Source of the DNA: an uncultured Bacilli bacterium
GTDB lineage: Bacteria; Bacillota_I; Bacilli_A; RFN20; DUOF01
DNA: 24,900 nt
Direction of reading: 5' to 3'
NCBI GenBank assembly: GCA_934101685.1
Contig: CAKORZ010000013.1
Coordinates: 1 to 24,900 of the forward strand
Positions within the stretch are counted from its first letter, which is position 1, and each line of letters begins with the position of its first letter. This document shows positions 1 to 8,073 of this stretch, in pieces. The notes under the pieces were generated by a model. The model was given only the letters and a program-made list of their open reading frames with translations, made no database searches and was not told the origin of the DNA. The position numbers were made by a program, and so were the translations under genes.

Positions 1-19
1 ATTTAATATCTTCTAGCAT
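1..19 (-). CDS. Start of the next gene in the xseAB operon (partial, possibly dxs)
   Basis: Only six codons are visible (MLEDIK) before the window edge. An ATG at 19-17 sits 14 nt beyond the xseB stop and is preceded by an AAGGGG ribosome site at good spacing, so a gene very probably starts here. In many Firmicutes the gene after xseB is ispA or dxs, and Dxs proteins often begin with a short acidic lead of this kind, but six residues cannot decide this. Confidence 0.45.
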
Positions 20-33
20 TGTTATCCCCTTAC

Positions 34-240
34 TTATTCAAAATCTTTTAATTCATTATTTTCAAATAATTTTACTGCTTGAGCCTCAATATTTTTTAAT
101 TTATCTTCTAATATTTTACTAAGCTTTATTCCCTCTTCAAAAACCTTAATAGAATCATCAAGTGATAATTCACCGCTTTGCAATTCTCTTACTAATTCTT
201 TTAATCTCTCTAAATTTTCTTCAAAACTTTTTTCTTCCAT
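34..240 (-). CDS. xseB: Exodeoxyribonuclease VII small subunit XseB
   Basis: A 68-residue protein matching the small, helical XseB family: it opens MEEKSFEENLERLKELV and continues with the LxxGELSLDDSIKVFEEG signature at about residues 20-40, the core of the family's helical hairpin. XseB subunits bind the XseA chain and form the holoenzyme that degrades single-stranded DNA in the cytoplasm. I placed the start at 240 rather than at an upstream in-frame ATG (318), because 240 has an AAAAAGGAGG site nine bases upstream and the upstream extension runs antiparallel to nothing in the family but overlaps the xseA end in another frame. The gene begins one base after the xseA stop codon, so the two subunits are translationally coupled. 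Confidence 0.93.
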   Translation of the reverse strand: MEEKSFEENLERLKELVRELQSGELSLDDSIKVFEEGIKLSKILEDKLKNIEAQAVKLFENNELKDFE

Positions 241-241
241 C

Positions 242-1516
242 TTATTTTTCCTCCTTTTTAGTAACACTAGCGTAAAATTTACCATCACTAACTCTAACTT
301 GAACAACATCATTAACATTAATATCTTTCACACTATTAATAGTCTTTTCACTATTTTTAACTACACTATAACCCCTAAGTAATACTTTAAGAGGTGATAT
401 ATTATCTAATACACTAATAGTATTCATTAACTCATGTTTATTTTTATCTAAATTAGCATTAAAAGCATTTTTTAAATCATTAACTTCTTTATTAATAATT
501 AATAAGTTATCTTTATATAAATTAGATGCATAATTATTCATAATAAGTAATTGATTTTTAATATTATCTTTCTTATTACTTATCAAATTAAATAAACTTT
601 CTTTATTAAATGACATACTAAGATTACTAATAAGCATTTTATTGTTATTTATAATATTAGTAATAAATTTATTAAGATCTAATTTACATTTATCTAAATC
701 ACTAATGACATTTTCAATATTTGGTGTAGCTAACTCTGCTGCTGCACTAGGAGTAGGTGCTCTTTTATCACACACAAAATCACATATTGTAAAATCAGTT
801 TCATGACCTACTGCACTAATAATAGGAATAGGATAATCATATATATAATAAGCTAACTTTTCACTATTGAAGCACCATAAGTCCTCAATAGATCCTCCAC
901 CTCTTCCAACTATCATAACTTCAATATTAGTTTTTTTAGAGTTTTCTAAAGCTTCAATTATACTTTTATCAGCATCATTTCCTTGAACAATACATGGGAA
1001 AACAACAATACTAGCTAAAGGCCATCTTCTTTTAATAATAGAAACTATATCTCTTAAAGCTGCTCCACTACTAGAAGTAGCAACACCTATTTTAAAAGGA
1101 TATTTAGGTAATTCTTTTTTATGATACATAGAAAATATTCCTTCATTTTCTAGTTTCTTTTTTAATTTTTCATATTCTAAATATAAATTCCCAATACCAT
1201 CTTTTTCAATGTTTTTAACATATATTTGATAAGTTCCTCCTTGTAAGTAAACACTAAGTGTACCACTTACAATAATCTTATCTCCTTCATTTAATTTAAA
1301 ATTTAAATTATTAGTGTAAGAATTAAACATAACACATTTAATAACACTCTCGTTATCTTTTAATGAAAAATAAATATGCCCACTAGGATGATATTTAAGA
1401 TTTGATATTTCACCCTTTACTAAAAGGTTACTAAACACTTCATTTTCATCGATAATACCTTTTAAATATGTATTTAATTGACTAACACTAATAATTGAAA
1501 TATTAGAGTTTAACAT
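242..1516 (-). CDS. xseA: Exodeoxyribonuclease VII large subunit XseA
   Basis: Catalytic subunit of exonuclease VII, which processes single-stranded DNA during repair. The 424-residue length is normal. An N-terminal OB-fold (about 10-105) includes HPSGHIYFSLKD at 43-54. The nuclease domain shows GVATSSSGAALRD (144-156), the glycine turn GRGGGS (204-209) followed by EDLWCFNSE, SAVGHETD (234-241) and RAPTPSAAAE (252-261), all hallmark motifs. A long helical region from about 270 to 390 would bind XseB, and the C-terminal LLRGYSVVKN stretch is typical of the family. The start codon overlaps the end of nusB by a few bases, so the genes are co-translated. folD, which usually lies between nusB and xseA in Bacillus, is absent here. 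Confidence 0.96.
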   Translation of the reverse strand: MLNSNISIISVSQLNTYLKGIIDENEVFSNLLVKGEISNLKYHPSGHIYFSLKDNESVIKCVMFNSYTNNLNFKLNEGDKIIVSGTLSVYLQGGTYQIYVKNIEKDGIGNLYLEYEKLKKKLENEGIFSMYHKKELPKYPFKIGVATSSSGAALRDIVSIIKRRWPLASIVVFPCIVQGNDADKSIIEALENSKKTNIEVMIVGRGGGSIEDLWCFNSEKLAYYIYDYPIPIISAVGHETDFTICDFVCDKRAPTPSAAAELATPNIENVISDLDKCKLDLNKFITNIINNNKMLISNLSMSFNKESLFNLISNKKDNIKNQLLIMNNYASNLYKDNLLIINKEVNDLKNAFNANLDKNKHELMNTISVLDNISPLKVLLRGYSVVKNSEKTINSVKDINVNDVVQVRVSDGKFYASVTKKEEK

Positions 1517-1914
1517 AAGCAGTTATCCAAAACTCCATTAATAAATTTATATGAAGAATCATCACAATACTTCTTAGCTAGTTCAACTGCTACATTAATA
1601 ACAACTTGTTTAGGTTGCTCCATATATTTAAATTGAGTATAAGCACTAAGTAAAATAGCTTGTTCAAGTAAATTCAAGCGATCAAAAGACCATTCATTTA
1701 AGTACATTGAAATATCTTTAATACTACTATCAGCATACTTAATAGAATCTTTAAATAATTTTTTAACAAAAGGATCACAATCCTTAACTTCACAATCAAA
1801 AACACTTTCAATTATTTCACTAATTGAAGGTTTATCTTCACTATTATAATAAAATAAATATTGATATATACAAAACATAGTAAGTTCTTGTAATTTATTA
1901 CGTGAATAAGCCAC
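1510..1914 (-). CDS. nusB: Transcription antitermination protein NusB
   Basis: A small helical protein of the NusB family, which joins NusE (ribosomal protein S10) at boxA RNA and promotes processive rRNA transcription. Visible features are the N-terminal SRNKLQELTMFCIYQYLFY helix, the central NEWSFDRLNLLEQAILLSAYTQF helix and the C-terminal VVINVAVELAKKYCDDSSYKFINGVLD signature, where family members read INExVELAKxY...FVNGVLD. The frame is open to an ATG at 1947, but no ribosome site precedes it. A GTG at 1914 (or 1917) follows an AGGAAATGGGG element and gives the usual family N terminus, so I prefer it. The gene overlaps xseA downstream. A clear promoter was not found in the gap upstream. 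Confidence 0.9.
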   Translation of the reverse strand: MAYSRNKLQELTMFCIYQYLFYYNSEDKPSISEIIESVFDCEVKDCDPFVKKLFKDSIKYADSSIKDISMYLNEWSFDRLNLLEQAILLSAYTQFKYMEQPKQVVINVAVELAKKYCDDSSYKFINGVLDNCLC

Positions 1915-2044
1915 CACTAATACCCCATTTCCTACTAATTTTAACATAGATTTTATAATTTTAAAATGTTATTTTGCTAGATTAAAGTATTTTTATTCTT
2001 TCTTCTAAAATATTTTAGTAAAAACTTATTGTATCTAATATAAA

Positions 2045-2075
2045 TAATAAAAAAAGCTATATTTAATAGCTTTTA
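2045..2075 (-). terminator. Intrinsic terminator after the M24 peptidase
   Basis: The stem AAAAGCTAT/ATAGCTTTT (2052-2060 with 2066-2074) has a five-base loop and, read on the minus strand, is followed by a run of seven T. It overlaps the stop codon of the peptidase gene and separates it from nusB. Confidence 0.8.
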
Positions 2076-3140
2076 CTTATTATCTTTAATTTTAATTAAT
2101 TTTTTAGTAGATTTAGTTAAAACTTCACATCCAGATTCCGTAACTACTACATCATCTTCAATTCTGATTCCACCAAGTCCTTCAATATAAATTCCTGGCT
2201 CTACAGTAAATACCATACCTTCCTTTAATACAGTTTCACTTCTAGGACTTATTGCCAAACTATCATGAACTAAAATTCCAAGTCCATGACCAGTACTATG
2301 AGTAAAGTAGTCTCCATATCCCATCTTTTCTATATAATTACGACACGCAAAGTCAACATCTTTTGCTTTTATCCCAGGTTTTACAACATCTAATCCTTTT
2401 TGTTGAGCCTCTTTTACTATTTCATATATTTCTAACATATCCATGCTTGGCTCACCCATAACAAAACTTCTAGTAATATCGCTACAATAAAAATCACTAA
2501 CACATCCAAAATCTAAAGTAACAAAATCACCATTTTTAATTTTTTTATTACTAGCTATACCATGGGGCATTGCTCCTCTTTTACCACTAGCTACAATTAT
2601 ATCAAATGATTCTTTACTAGCGCCTTGCTCTAACATATATCTAAGCATTTCATTTCTTACTTCAATTTCTTTCATTCCTACTTTTATAAAACTTAAAATA
2701 TGCTTATAACATTTATCGGCAATTCTACATGCTTTTCTAATCTTTTCTATTTCATCTTCATCTTTAATAACTTTAATACTTTCAATATTTAAAGGCTTAA
2801 GCTCACATTCAAAAACATCATCAAATCTTTTATAGCGATTATATTCTAGATTCTCTTCAAATCCAATAGAGTGAATTCCTTCTTTAACTAAAATTTCTTT
2901 AATACTTTCACTATAACTTCTAGTAATAGTTATAACATTAAAATCACTACATTCATTACCAGCTTGAACAGTATATCTACTATCAGTAAACAAATAGCAA
3001 CTATTATTAGTAATTAATAGTAAAGCGTCTTCACTAGTAAAATTAGAGTAATAAAAGATATTACTAAAGTTACTAACTAGCATTGCTTCTACTTCTTCTT
3101 TTTTCATAAATTTTCTAAGTTTCTTTACTCTCTCTATCAT
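2073..3140 (-). CDS. M24 family Xaa-Pro aminopeptidase
   Basis: A cytosolic metallopeptidase that removes the N-terminal residue before proline, of the PapA/YqhT/PepQ type. At 355 residues it has the usual two-domain form: a creatinase-like N-terminal domain (1-125) and a pita-bread catalytic domain. All five metal ligands are visible: D210 in TLDFG, D221 in CSDITRSF, H285 in STGHGLG, E314 in VEPGIY and E328 in IRIEDD. PHGIAS at 192-197 is the conserved substrate-side histidine segment. An AAAGGAG ribosome site precedes the start. It sits only about 20 bases after a terminator behind the yqhY gene, with no room for its own promoter, so its expression probably depends on read-through. In Bacillus the homologue lies just upstream of spoIIIA, so its presence next to yqhY is a local rearrangement. 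Confidence 0.93.
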   Translation of the reverse strand: MIERVKKLRKFMKKEEVEAMLVSNFSNIFYYSNFTSEDALLLITNNSCYLFTDSRYTVQAGNECSDFNVITITRSYSESIKEILVKEGIHSIGFEENLEYNRYKRFDDVFECELKPLNIESIKVIKDEDEIEKIRKACRIADKCYKHILSFIKVGMKEIEVRNEMLRYMLEQGASKESFDIIVASGKRGAMPHGIASNKKIKNGDFVTLDFGCVSDFYCSDITRSFVMGEPSMDMLEIYEIVKEAQQKGLDVVKPGIKAKDVDFACRNYIEKMGYGDYFTHSTGHGLGILVHDSLAISPRSETVLKEGMVFTVEPGIYIEGLGGIRIEDDVVVTESGCEVLTKSTKKLIKIKDNK

Positions 3141-3161
3141 AAATACTCTCCTTTAAATAAG

Positions 3162-3187
3162 AAAAAAACTCTTAAAAGAGTTTATTT
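3162..3187 (-). terminator. Attenuating terminator between yqhY-like gene and peptidase
   Basis: The stem AAACTCT/AGAGTTT (3166-3172 with 3177-3183) has a four-base loop and a T-run on the minus strand. It covers the stop codon of the upstream gene. Only 21 bases separate it from the peptidase start, so it probably lowers rather than abolishes downstream transcription. Confidence 0.7.
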
Positions 3188-3493
3188 CACTATAATACCA
3201 TCAATTTTAACGTTAATTTTAGGGTTTCCAATTTCACACATATTAGCTAATGCACTCTCTACTTTTTCTTGAATAACATTAGTTACTTCATTTACATTTG
3301 TGCCATAATTTACCTTAATAGATAAATTAGCAATAAATGTATTTTCCTTAGTTTCGCAATTAAGCTTAGTGATAGAAATATTTTCAGTATCCTTTAAAGT
3401 TTCTTTAATCATATCGCTAATTGCTGTATAAGAAATTCCAATTTTTCCAAAATTAGAATAGTTTTTAATATAATGATAAACTGCTTGGCTCAT
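3182..3493 (-). CDS. yqhY: Asp23/Gls24 family protein (YqhY-like)
   Basis: A 103-residue cytoplasmic protein of the Asp23/Gls24 (DUF322) family. Family features are the early IKNYSNFGKIGISYTAISDMI segment, the central beta strand region with LSIKVNYGTNVNEVTNVIQEKVESAL, and the C-terminal PKINVKIDGIIV strand. In Bacillus YqhY is encoded beside accBC and has been linked to regulation of acetyl-CoA carboxylase; accBC is not present here. The start at 3493 is chosen because a GAGGGGG ribosome site lies directly upstream, whereas the in-frame ATG at 3508 would overlap that site. A strong promoter is found in the preceding gap. The exact role of the family is not settled. Confidence 0.88.
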   Translation of the reverse strand: MSQAVYHYIKNYSNFGKIGISYTAISDMIKETLKDTENISITKLNCETKENTFIANLSIKVNYGTNVNEVTNVIQEKVESALANMCEIGNPKINVKIDGIIVK

Positions 3494-3519
3494 AAAAGTC
3501 CCCCTCATTTCATATTATC

Positions 3520-3548
3520 ATTATAAAACTATTTATCCCTTTTTTCAA
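3520..3548 (-). promoter_or_regulatory. Sigma-A promoter for the yqhY-like gene
   Basis: On the minus strand TTGAAA (3548-3543) is separated by exactly 17 bases from a consensus TATAAT (3525-3520). It lies between the spoIIIAH-like stop and the yqhY start, so the yqhY-peptidase unit has its own transcription start. Confidence 0.75.
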
Positions 3549-3552
3549 TTAT

Positions 3553-4053
3553 TTATGCTTTAAATGATACACTTGGAATATATGAATTACCTAATTTTTC
3601 ATATGCTAGCTTAATAATTGTAACAGCATCACCTTTAGTTGCTTCTTTTTTAGAAACAAGAATATTAACTGTATTATCTTCATATTCTACATATGCATTA
3701 CTATATCCTGCTTCTTTAATAGCTTGCTTTAATGCTGCTTCATCTTTACTCATTTTATTTCTATGTGCAATCATTTCAAGTGCTTCTATTTTTTGATTCA
3801 TTGTAGAACTACTAGAAGCAACAATGTGATTAAGTTCTTCTATATCATCATTAAATTTACTTACTTTTGCTAATTCTAGATTTTCAAAATATGCATCTTC
3901 TCCATCTGTGACACTTACTAAAGAATCTCCATTTGCATTTATACCATTATCATTTAAAGTAGTATTGCTAACAGGTACAAGCACATAATAAATAGATAAA
4001 ACTAACACCAAACTAAATAAAGATAAAAACGAGATTAAACGACGATTTTTCAT
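3553..4053 (-). CDS. SpoIIIAH-like single-pass membrane protein
   Basis: A 166-residue protein with a short basic start, one membrane helix at about 6-28 and an extracytoplasmic C-terminal domain. The C-terminal part (about 85-166), with the EALEMIAHRNKMSKDEAALKQAIKEAGYSNAYVEYEDNTVNILVSK pattern in overlapping pieces, resembles the ring-forming SpoIIIAH/FliF-like fold. In sporulating Firmicutes SpoIIIAH is the mother-cell partner of SpoIIQ in the feeding-tube channel. None of spoIIIAA-AG is present here, and in Bacillus the spoIIIA operon directly precedes accBC-yqhY-nusB, so this gene is where the remnant of that operon would be expected. Start supported by a GAGGAGG site. A sporulation role is not shown; it could serve another envelope function. 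Confidence 0.78.
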   Translation of the reverse strand: MKNRRLISFLSLFSLVLVLSIYYVLVPVSNTTLNDNGINANGDSLVSVTDGEDAYFENLELAKVSKFNDDIEELNHIVASSSSTMNQKIEALEMIAHRNKMSKDEAALKQAIKEAGYSNAYVEYEDNTVNILVSKKEATKGDAVTIIKLAYEKLGNSYIPSVSFKA

Positions 4054-4131
4054 ATAACTTTTTCCTCCTCTTACATTTCTACTTAATGTATATTAAAGGA
4101 AAATAAGTTTTAGAACACTTTTTTATTTTTT

Positions 4132-4160
4132 TATAAAAAAAGACTATTCTAAAATAGCCT
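4132..4160 (-). terminator. Intrinsic terminator of alaS
   Basis: AGGCTATT/AATAGTCT (4160-4153 with 4148-4141 in minus-strand order) forms an eight-pair stem with one G-U pair and a four-base loop, followed by a T-run. The alaS TAG stop codon lies inside the stem. Confidence 0.8.
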
Positions 4161-5901
4161 TTATTCTTCTAACACCTGCACTGCTTGCTTCTTCTTTAAT
4201 AATTTTGAAGTGTCCTAATTCTTTAGTATTACTAACATGAGGACCACCACATAATTCAATAGAAACATCGCCAATCTTATAAACAGTAACAACATCACCA
4301 TATTTTTCTATAAACATAGCTTCAGCACCTGTTTTCAAAGCATCTTCTTTACTCATTTCAAGTCTTTCTACATTAATGCCCTCACTAATATATTTATTTA
4401 CTAAATCTTCTGCTTCTTTAATTTGTTCAGGAGTCATCTTAGAATCATGAGAAAAATCAAAACGCATTCTCTCAGCAGTAATATTACTTCCTTTTTGATG
4501 TACATGATCACCTAATACAACTTTTAAAGCTGCATTTAATAAGTGAGTAGCAGTGTGATACTTAGTTTCAGTATCTCCAGTTGATGCTAAACCACCTTTA
4601 AATTTGCCTGATGCACCTGCTCTAGATTTTTCTTGGTGCTCTCTAAATTTAGTTCTAAATCCTTCTTCATCTACTTTTATTCCTTGCTCATTAGCAAGTT
4701 CAATAGTTAACTCAATAGGGAAACCATATGTATCATATAATTTAAATGCATTAGTAGCGTCTATTTCATTACCATTTAATCTAGAAACTATTTTGTCAAA
4801 TTCCTTTAATCCAGTTTCAAGAGTTCTAGCAAACTTATTCTTTTCAGTATTTAATTCTTCTAATATTAATTTTTCATTTCTCTCTAATTCTTTATATGTA
4901 TTTTTATATTTATCAATATACATCTTAGCAATTACAGTAACAAAATCACTATTAATATCAATATTTAATTTTCTAGCATGTCTAATAGCTCTTCTAATTA
5001 ATCTTCTAACAATATATCCCTGATCAGTATTAGAAGGTCTAATTCCAGCATCATCACCACATATAATAACAGCACTTCTTAAGTGATCTGCAATTATTCT
5101 CATACTAGCTTTATTTTTATCATCTTTATATGACAAATGAGACAATTCTTCAATCTTTTCAATAACATCTTTAAATATAGAAGTTAAATAGTTATCATCA
5201 ACATTTTCAAGTATTGCAGTAGTTCTTTCTACTCCCATACCAGTATCAACATTTTTATGTTTCAAAGGGACAAATTTATCTCCTTCTTCATGATTATATT
5301 GCATAAAAACATTATTCCAAATTTCTACCCATTTTTCATCATTTGGATCAAATACTTTTGGCACTTCTCCCTCACTTCTATAATAGAAAATTTCCGTATC
5401 AGTTCCACATGGCCCAAGCATTTCCATATTAGGCCACCAGTTATCCTCTAAATAAGCAATTCTATCTTCACTAATACCTAAACTCTTCCAAATAGAAGCA
5501 CTTTCTTCATCTTTGTCTACTATATCATTACCTTTAAATACAGTAACAGCTAATTTACTAACAGGTATATTTAAAACTTTAGTTAAAAATTCAAAACTCC
5601 AACTAATAGACTCTTTCTTAAAATAATCACCTAATGACCAGTTACCTAACATTTCAAAAAATGTATGGTGATAACTATCACCAACTGAATCCAAATCATT
5701 AGTTCTAACACATTTTTGAACATCTGTAAGTCTTGTTCCTAATGGATGCTTTTCTCCTTTTAAATATGGAATTAAAGGCTGCATACCCGCTGTATTAAAA
5801 AGACAAGTAGGATCATTCTCAGGTATAACAGAAGCAGATGGAATAACTACATGGCCTTTACTTTCAAAAAACTTTAAATATTTCTCTTTTAAATCTAACA
5901 T
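4144..5901 (-). CDS. alaS: Alanyl-tRNA synthetase, short form without C-Ala
   Basis: Charges tRNA-Ala. The catalytic domain begins with FFESKGHVVIPSASVIPEND (11-30) and shows the class II motifs around TRLTDVQKCVRTND (56-69), YHHTFFEMLGNWSLGDYF (77-94) and VDTGMGVERT (218-227). Editing residues are intact: H449 and H453 in HTATHLL, C551 and H555 in CGGPHV. The protein ends at residue 585, whereas bacterial AlaRS is normally about 870. It lacks the beta-barrel segment between the tRNA-binding and editing domains (GKFKGGLAS runs almost straight into the editing domain) and the whole C-terminal C-Ala region. I start at the ATG at 5901, with AAAAGGGG upstream; the longer frame begins at a TTG (5958) that is the -35 box of the promoter. 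Confidence 0.95.
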   Translation of the reverse strand: MLDLKEKYLKFFESKGHVVIPSASVIPENDPTCLFNTAGMQPLIPYLKGEKHPLGTRLTDVQKCVRTNDLDSVGDSYHHTFFEMLGNWSLGDYFKKESISWSFEFLTKVLNIPVSKLAVTVFKGNDIVDKDEESASIWKSLGISEDRIAYLEDNWWPNMEMLGPCGTDTEIFYYRSEGEVPKVFDPNDEKWVEIWNNVFMQYNHEEGDKFVPLKHKNVDTGMGVERTTAILENVDDNYLTSIFKDVIEKIEELSHLSYKDDKNKASMRIIADHLRSAVIICGDDAGIRPSNTDQGYIVRRLIRRAIRHARKLNIDINSDFVTVIAKMYIDKYKNTYKELERNEKLILEELNTEKNKFARTLETGLKEFDKIVSRLNGNEIDATNAFKLYDTYGFPIELTIELANEQGIKVDEEGFRTKFREHQEKSRAGASGKFKGGLASTGDTETKYHTATHLLNAALKVVLGDHVHQKGSNITAERMRFDFSHDSKMTPEQIKEAEDLVNKYISEGINVERLEMSKEDALKTGAEAMFIEKYGDVVTVYKIGDVSIELCGGPHVSNTKELGHFKIIKEEASSAGVRRIKAILE

Positions 5902-5929
5902 AATATGCCCCTTTTCTTTACACTCACTA

Positions 5930-5958
5930 ATCTTAGCAATATCTACAAAATAAGTCAA
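5930..5958 (-). promoter_or_regulatory. Promoter of alaS
   Basis: Minus-strand TTGACT (5958-5953), 17 bases, then TAAGAT (5935-5930) preceded by TG plus one base, an extended -10. It makes alaS independent of the DUF3137 operon upstream and rules out translation from the TTG at 5958. Confidence 0.7.
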
Positions 5959-5962
5959 TTAA

Positions 5963-7087
5963 TTATATTTTGAATATTTTATTATTATTTTGTATTTCTT
6001 TTACTAAGTTTAAAATAATTTCCATATCATCATAAAAGTCATCAAATATTTCACTAGTATTACGATAATGTCTATTAAGTTCAAATAATTTAAAGCCACC
6101 ACTAAAAGTAAAATACATTCTATTTCCAACTAACGCAATAGAAATAACTCTTCTAATTTTAGTTGCCCCTCCATTTACTTTATCATTTAATTCATCAACT
6201 AACTCCATCATTCTTGGAGTAAGTATGTACCTAGCTTCAACTTGATCGGTACTATAAACCCAAAACTTTTTATTAAAGTTAATATTTTCTAGTTTAACAT
6301 GTTCTGCTTTACCTTCAAAAGAGTCAGATGAGCAATTTATGTATAAATTAGACTTAAAACTTTCATTAAACTGAATGTATCCAAAACTGCCATTAAAAAC
6401 ATCAACTATTCTTGTTTCATATCTATTAAAATCATCATCAAATAAACTATCAGATGAATCATTATCAAACGGATCATTATTAAACAAACCGCCATCATTA
6501 AAATTCCTTCCTAAATTTAAATTGACATTAATTCTAACCCCTCCACCATAATTATGATTGTGTCCTCTATGTGAATTCCTTACTTCTTCTCTAACTTCAT
6601 TATAAGTATGGAGATCACATATATTAAACCAACAATCAGATTTATGAGTAGAGTCCTTAGAAATATTAATTTTCAAATAATCTTCTGTTTCATACTTAGT
6701 AAATTGAGTATACATAGGGCTTTTTTTGTATTCACTAACGTCTATGCCACCATCTTTATCATAAGAATAGTCATAATCTTTTAATAAATATTGAATTACA
6801 TCATTTTTATACTCAGAACTTTTGTAAGGATTAGAGTTTCTTTGTGGCGAAACTAATCTTGCTAATATAGAAATAAATATAAGTACAAAAGCAACAATAA
6901 AAATAATAATTCCAGCATACATCTGCCCACTTAAAATAGCAAACATCTCTACAATTACAACAAGAAAAAAAATAATAGAAATAAACGAACCTGTTTTTTT
7001 CCCTTTTTTAAAGTCATTGTTAATATCAGTTTTATTATTTTCTGCTATCGTTTTAACATAATTTCTAAATTCATCTTTACTTACCAT
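5963..7087 (-). CDS. DUF3137 membrane protein with an Asn/Asp-rich insertion
   Basis: A 374-residue protein with two membrane helices (about 34-53 and 57-79) after a short N-terminal helix, then a long soluble domain. The C-terminal half shows the DUF3137 pattern: FNGSFGYIQF (231-240), VKLENINFNKKFWVYSTDQVEARYILTP, and VGNRMYFTFSGG. This family is commonly encoded next to lemA, as here; its biochemical role is unknown. It is a paralogue of the next gene (both begin MVSKxEFR and end NNNKIFKI) but carries an extra stretch of roughly 55 residues at about 167-226, rich in Asn, Asp, Gly and His, between two conserved blocks. It is the last gene of the lemA operon; no terminator is visible before alaS. 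Confidence 0.85.
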   Translation of the reverse strand: MVSKDEFRNYVKTIAENNKTDINNDFKKGKKTGSFISIIFFLVVIVEMFAILSGQMYAGIIIFIVAFVLIFISILARLVSPQRNSNPYKSSEYKNDVIQYLLKDYDYSYDKDGGIDVSEYKKSPMYTQFTKYETEDYLKINISKDSTHKSDCWFNICDLHTYNEVREEVRNSHRGHNHNYGGGVRINVNLNLGRNFNDGGLFNNDPFDNDSSDSLFDDDFNRYETRIVDVFNGSFGYIQFNESFKSNLYINCSSDSFEGKAEHVKLENINFNKKFWVYSTDQVEARYILTPRMMELVDELNDKVNGGATKIRRVISIALVGNRMYFTFSGGFKLFELNRHYRNTSEIFDDFYDDMEIILNLVKEIQNNNKIFKI

Positions 7088-7104
7088 CTTTTAACACTAC
7101 CTTT

Positions 7105-8073
7105 CTAAATTTTAAAAATCTTATTGTTATTTTTAATTTCTTCTATAATTTTTAAAATAATATTAATATCATCATAAAAATTATCAAAAACTTCACCAGT
7201 TTCAAGTCTTTCTCTTTTTAAATCGAATAATTTAAAACCTCCGCTAAAAGCAAAATACATTCTATTTTCTACTAAAGCTAAGGATATATTAGACTTGCTC
7301 TTAGACTTACACTGATTACTTATTAATTCATTTAAAGCCAAAATATTTTCCATTATATTAGGTGTCAATATATATCTAGCTTCAACTTGATCCCTACAAT
7401 AAATTTTAAATTTTTCATTAAATTCTAGATTTTCTAGTTTAACCAAATTATCTTTTTTTTGTTTTATAGGGCAATTAAGATATAAAGATTCTTTAAAATT
7501 ATCATTAAAATCCACATAACCAAATGTACCATTAAAAACATCTATGTAATGAACATTACCATCATCATCTTTTACTTCTCTATTTGTGTATATATCACTA
7601 ACGTATAAAAAACATTTAGATGGTTCATTATCTTTATTATCAATATTTATACACAAGTAATCTTCACCAGTATAATTATCATAACGCTTATACATTGGAC
7701 TATAATCGTATTCAGTATTTCTAATATAACGTTTATTATTATATAAATATTTATATCCATCTAATAGATATTTAACTATTTCATTTTTATAATTTTTAGT
7801 ATATTTTTTATTTTTTCTCTTTTTTTCAATAGTCTCATAAACCGAAAATAATACTCCTAAAATTATTATAGCAATATAAAAGAATAAATAAGCTTTACTT
7901 TCAATACCAGAAAATACGAACACTCTTATCACAAGAAGAATAAACAAAACATATATTATATATTTAATTTTATTAATAATAGGTTTTCTTAAATCATGCT
8001 TTATTTCTTTAGAATTCTCATTTGTAACTATTTTAGCATACTCTCTAAATTCTTCTTTACTAACCATTTCCAT
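7105..8073 (-). CDS. DUF3137 membrane protein
   Basis: A 322-residue paralogue of the gene downstream, with two membrane helices (about 35-55 and 60-80) and the DUF3137 core: VFNGTFGYVDF, VKLENLEFNEKFKIYCRDQVEARYILTP and VENRMYFAFSGGFKLFDL. The ATG at 8073 overlaps the lemA stop codon and has GGAG five bases upstream, so it is translationally coupled to lemA; a second ATG two codons later would match the paralogue's start better. The membrane anchors and the coupling suggest that this protein and LemA act together at the membrane. The molecular function of the family is not known. Confidence 0.85.
   Translation of the reverse strand: MEMVSKEEFREYAKIVTNENSKEIKHDLRKPIINKIKYIIYVLFILLVIRVFVFSGIESKAYLFFYIAIIILGVLFSVYETIEKKRKNKKYTKNYKNEIVKYLLDGYKYLYNNKRYIRNTEYDYSPMYKRYDNYTGEDYLCINIDNKDNEPSKCFLYVSDIYTNREVKDDDGNVHYIDVFNGTFGYVDFNDNFKESLYLNCPIKQKKDNLVKLENLEFNEKFKIYCRDQVEARYILTPNIMENILALNELISNQCKSKSKSNISLALVENRMYFAFSGGFKLFDLKRERLETGEVFDNFYDDINIILKIIEEIKNNNKIFKI

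Noticed and set aside
4604..5023. 139-codon plus-strand reading frame inside alaS
   Set aside because: Shadow of alaS on the other strand; the minus frame has all synthetase motifs.
5902..5958. Longer N terminus of AlaRS from TTG at 5958
   Set aside because: The TTG is the -35 box of a good promoter, no ribosome site precedes it, and the 19 extra residues do not match the family, which begins near the FFESKGH segment.
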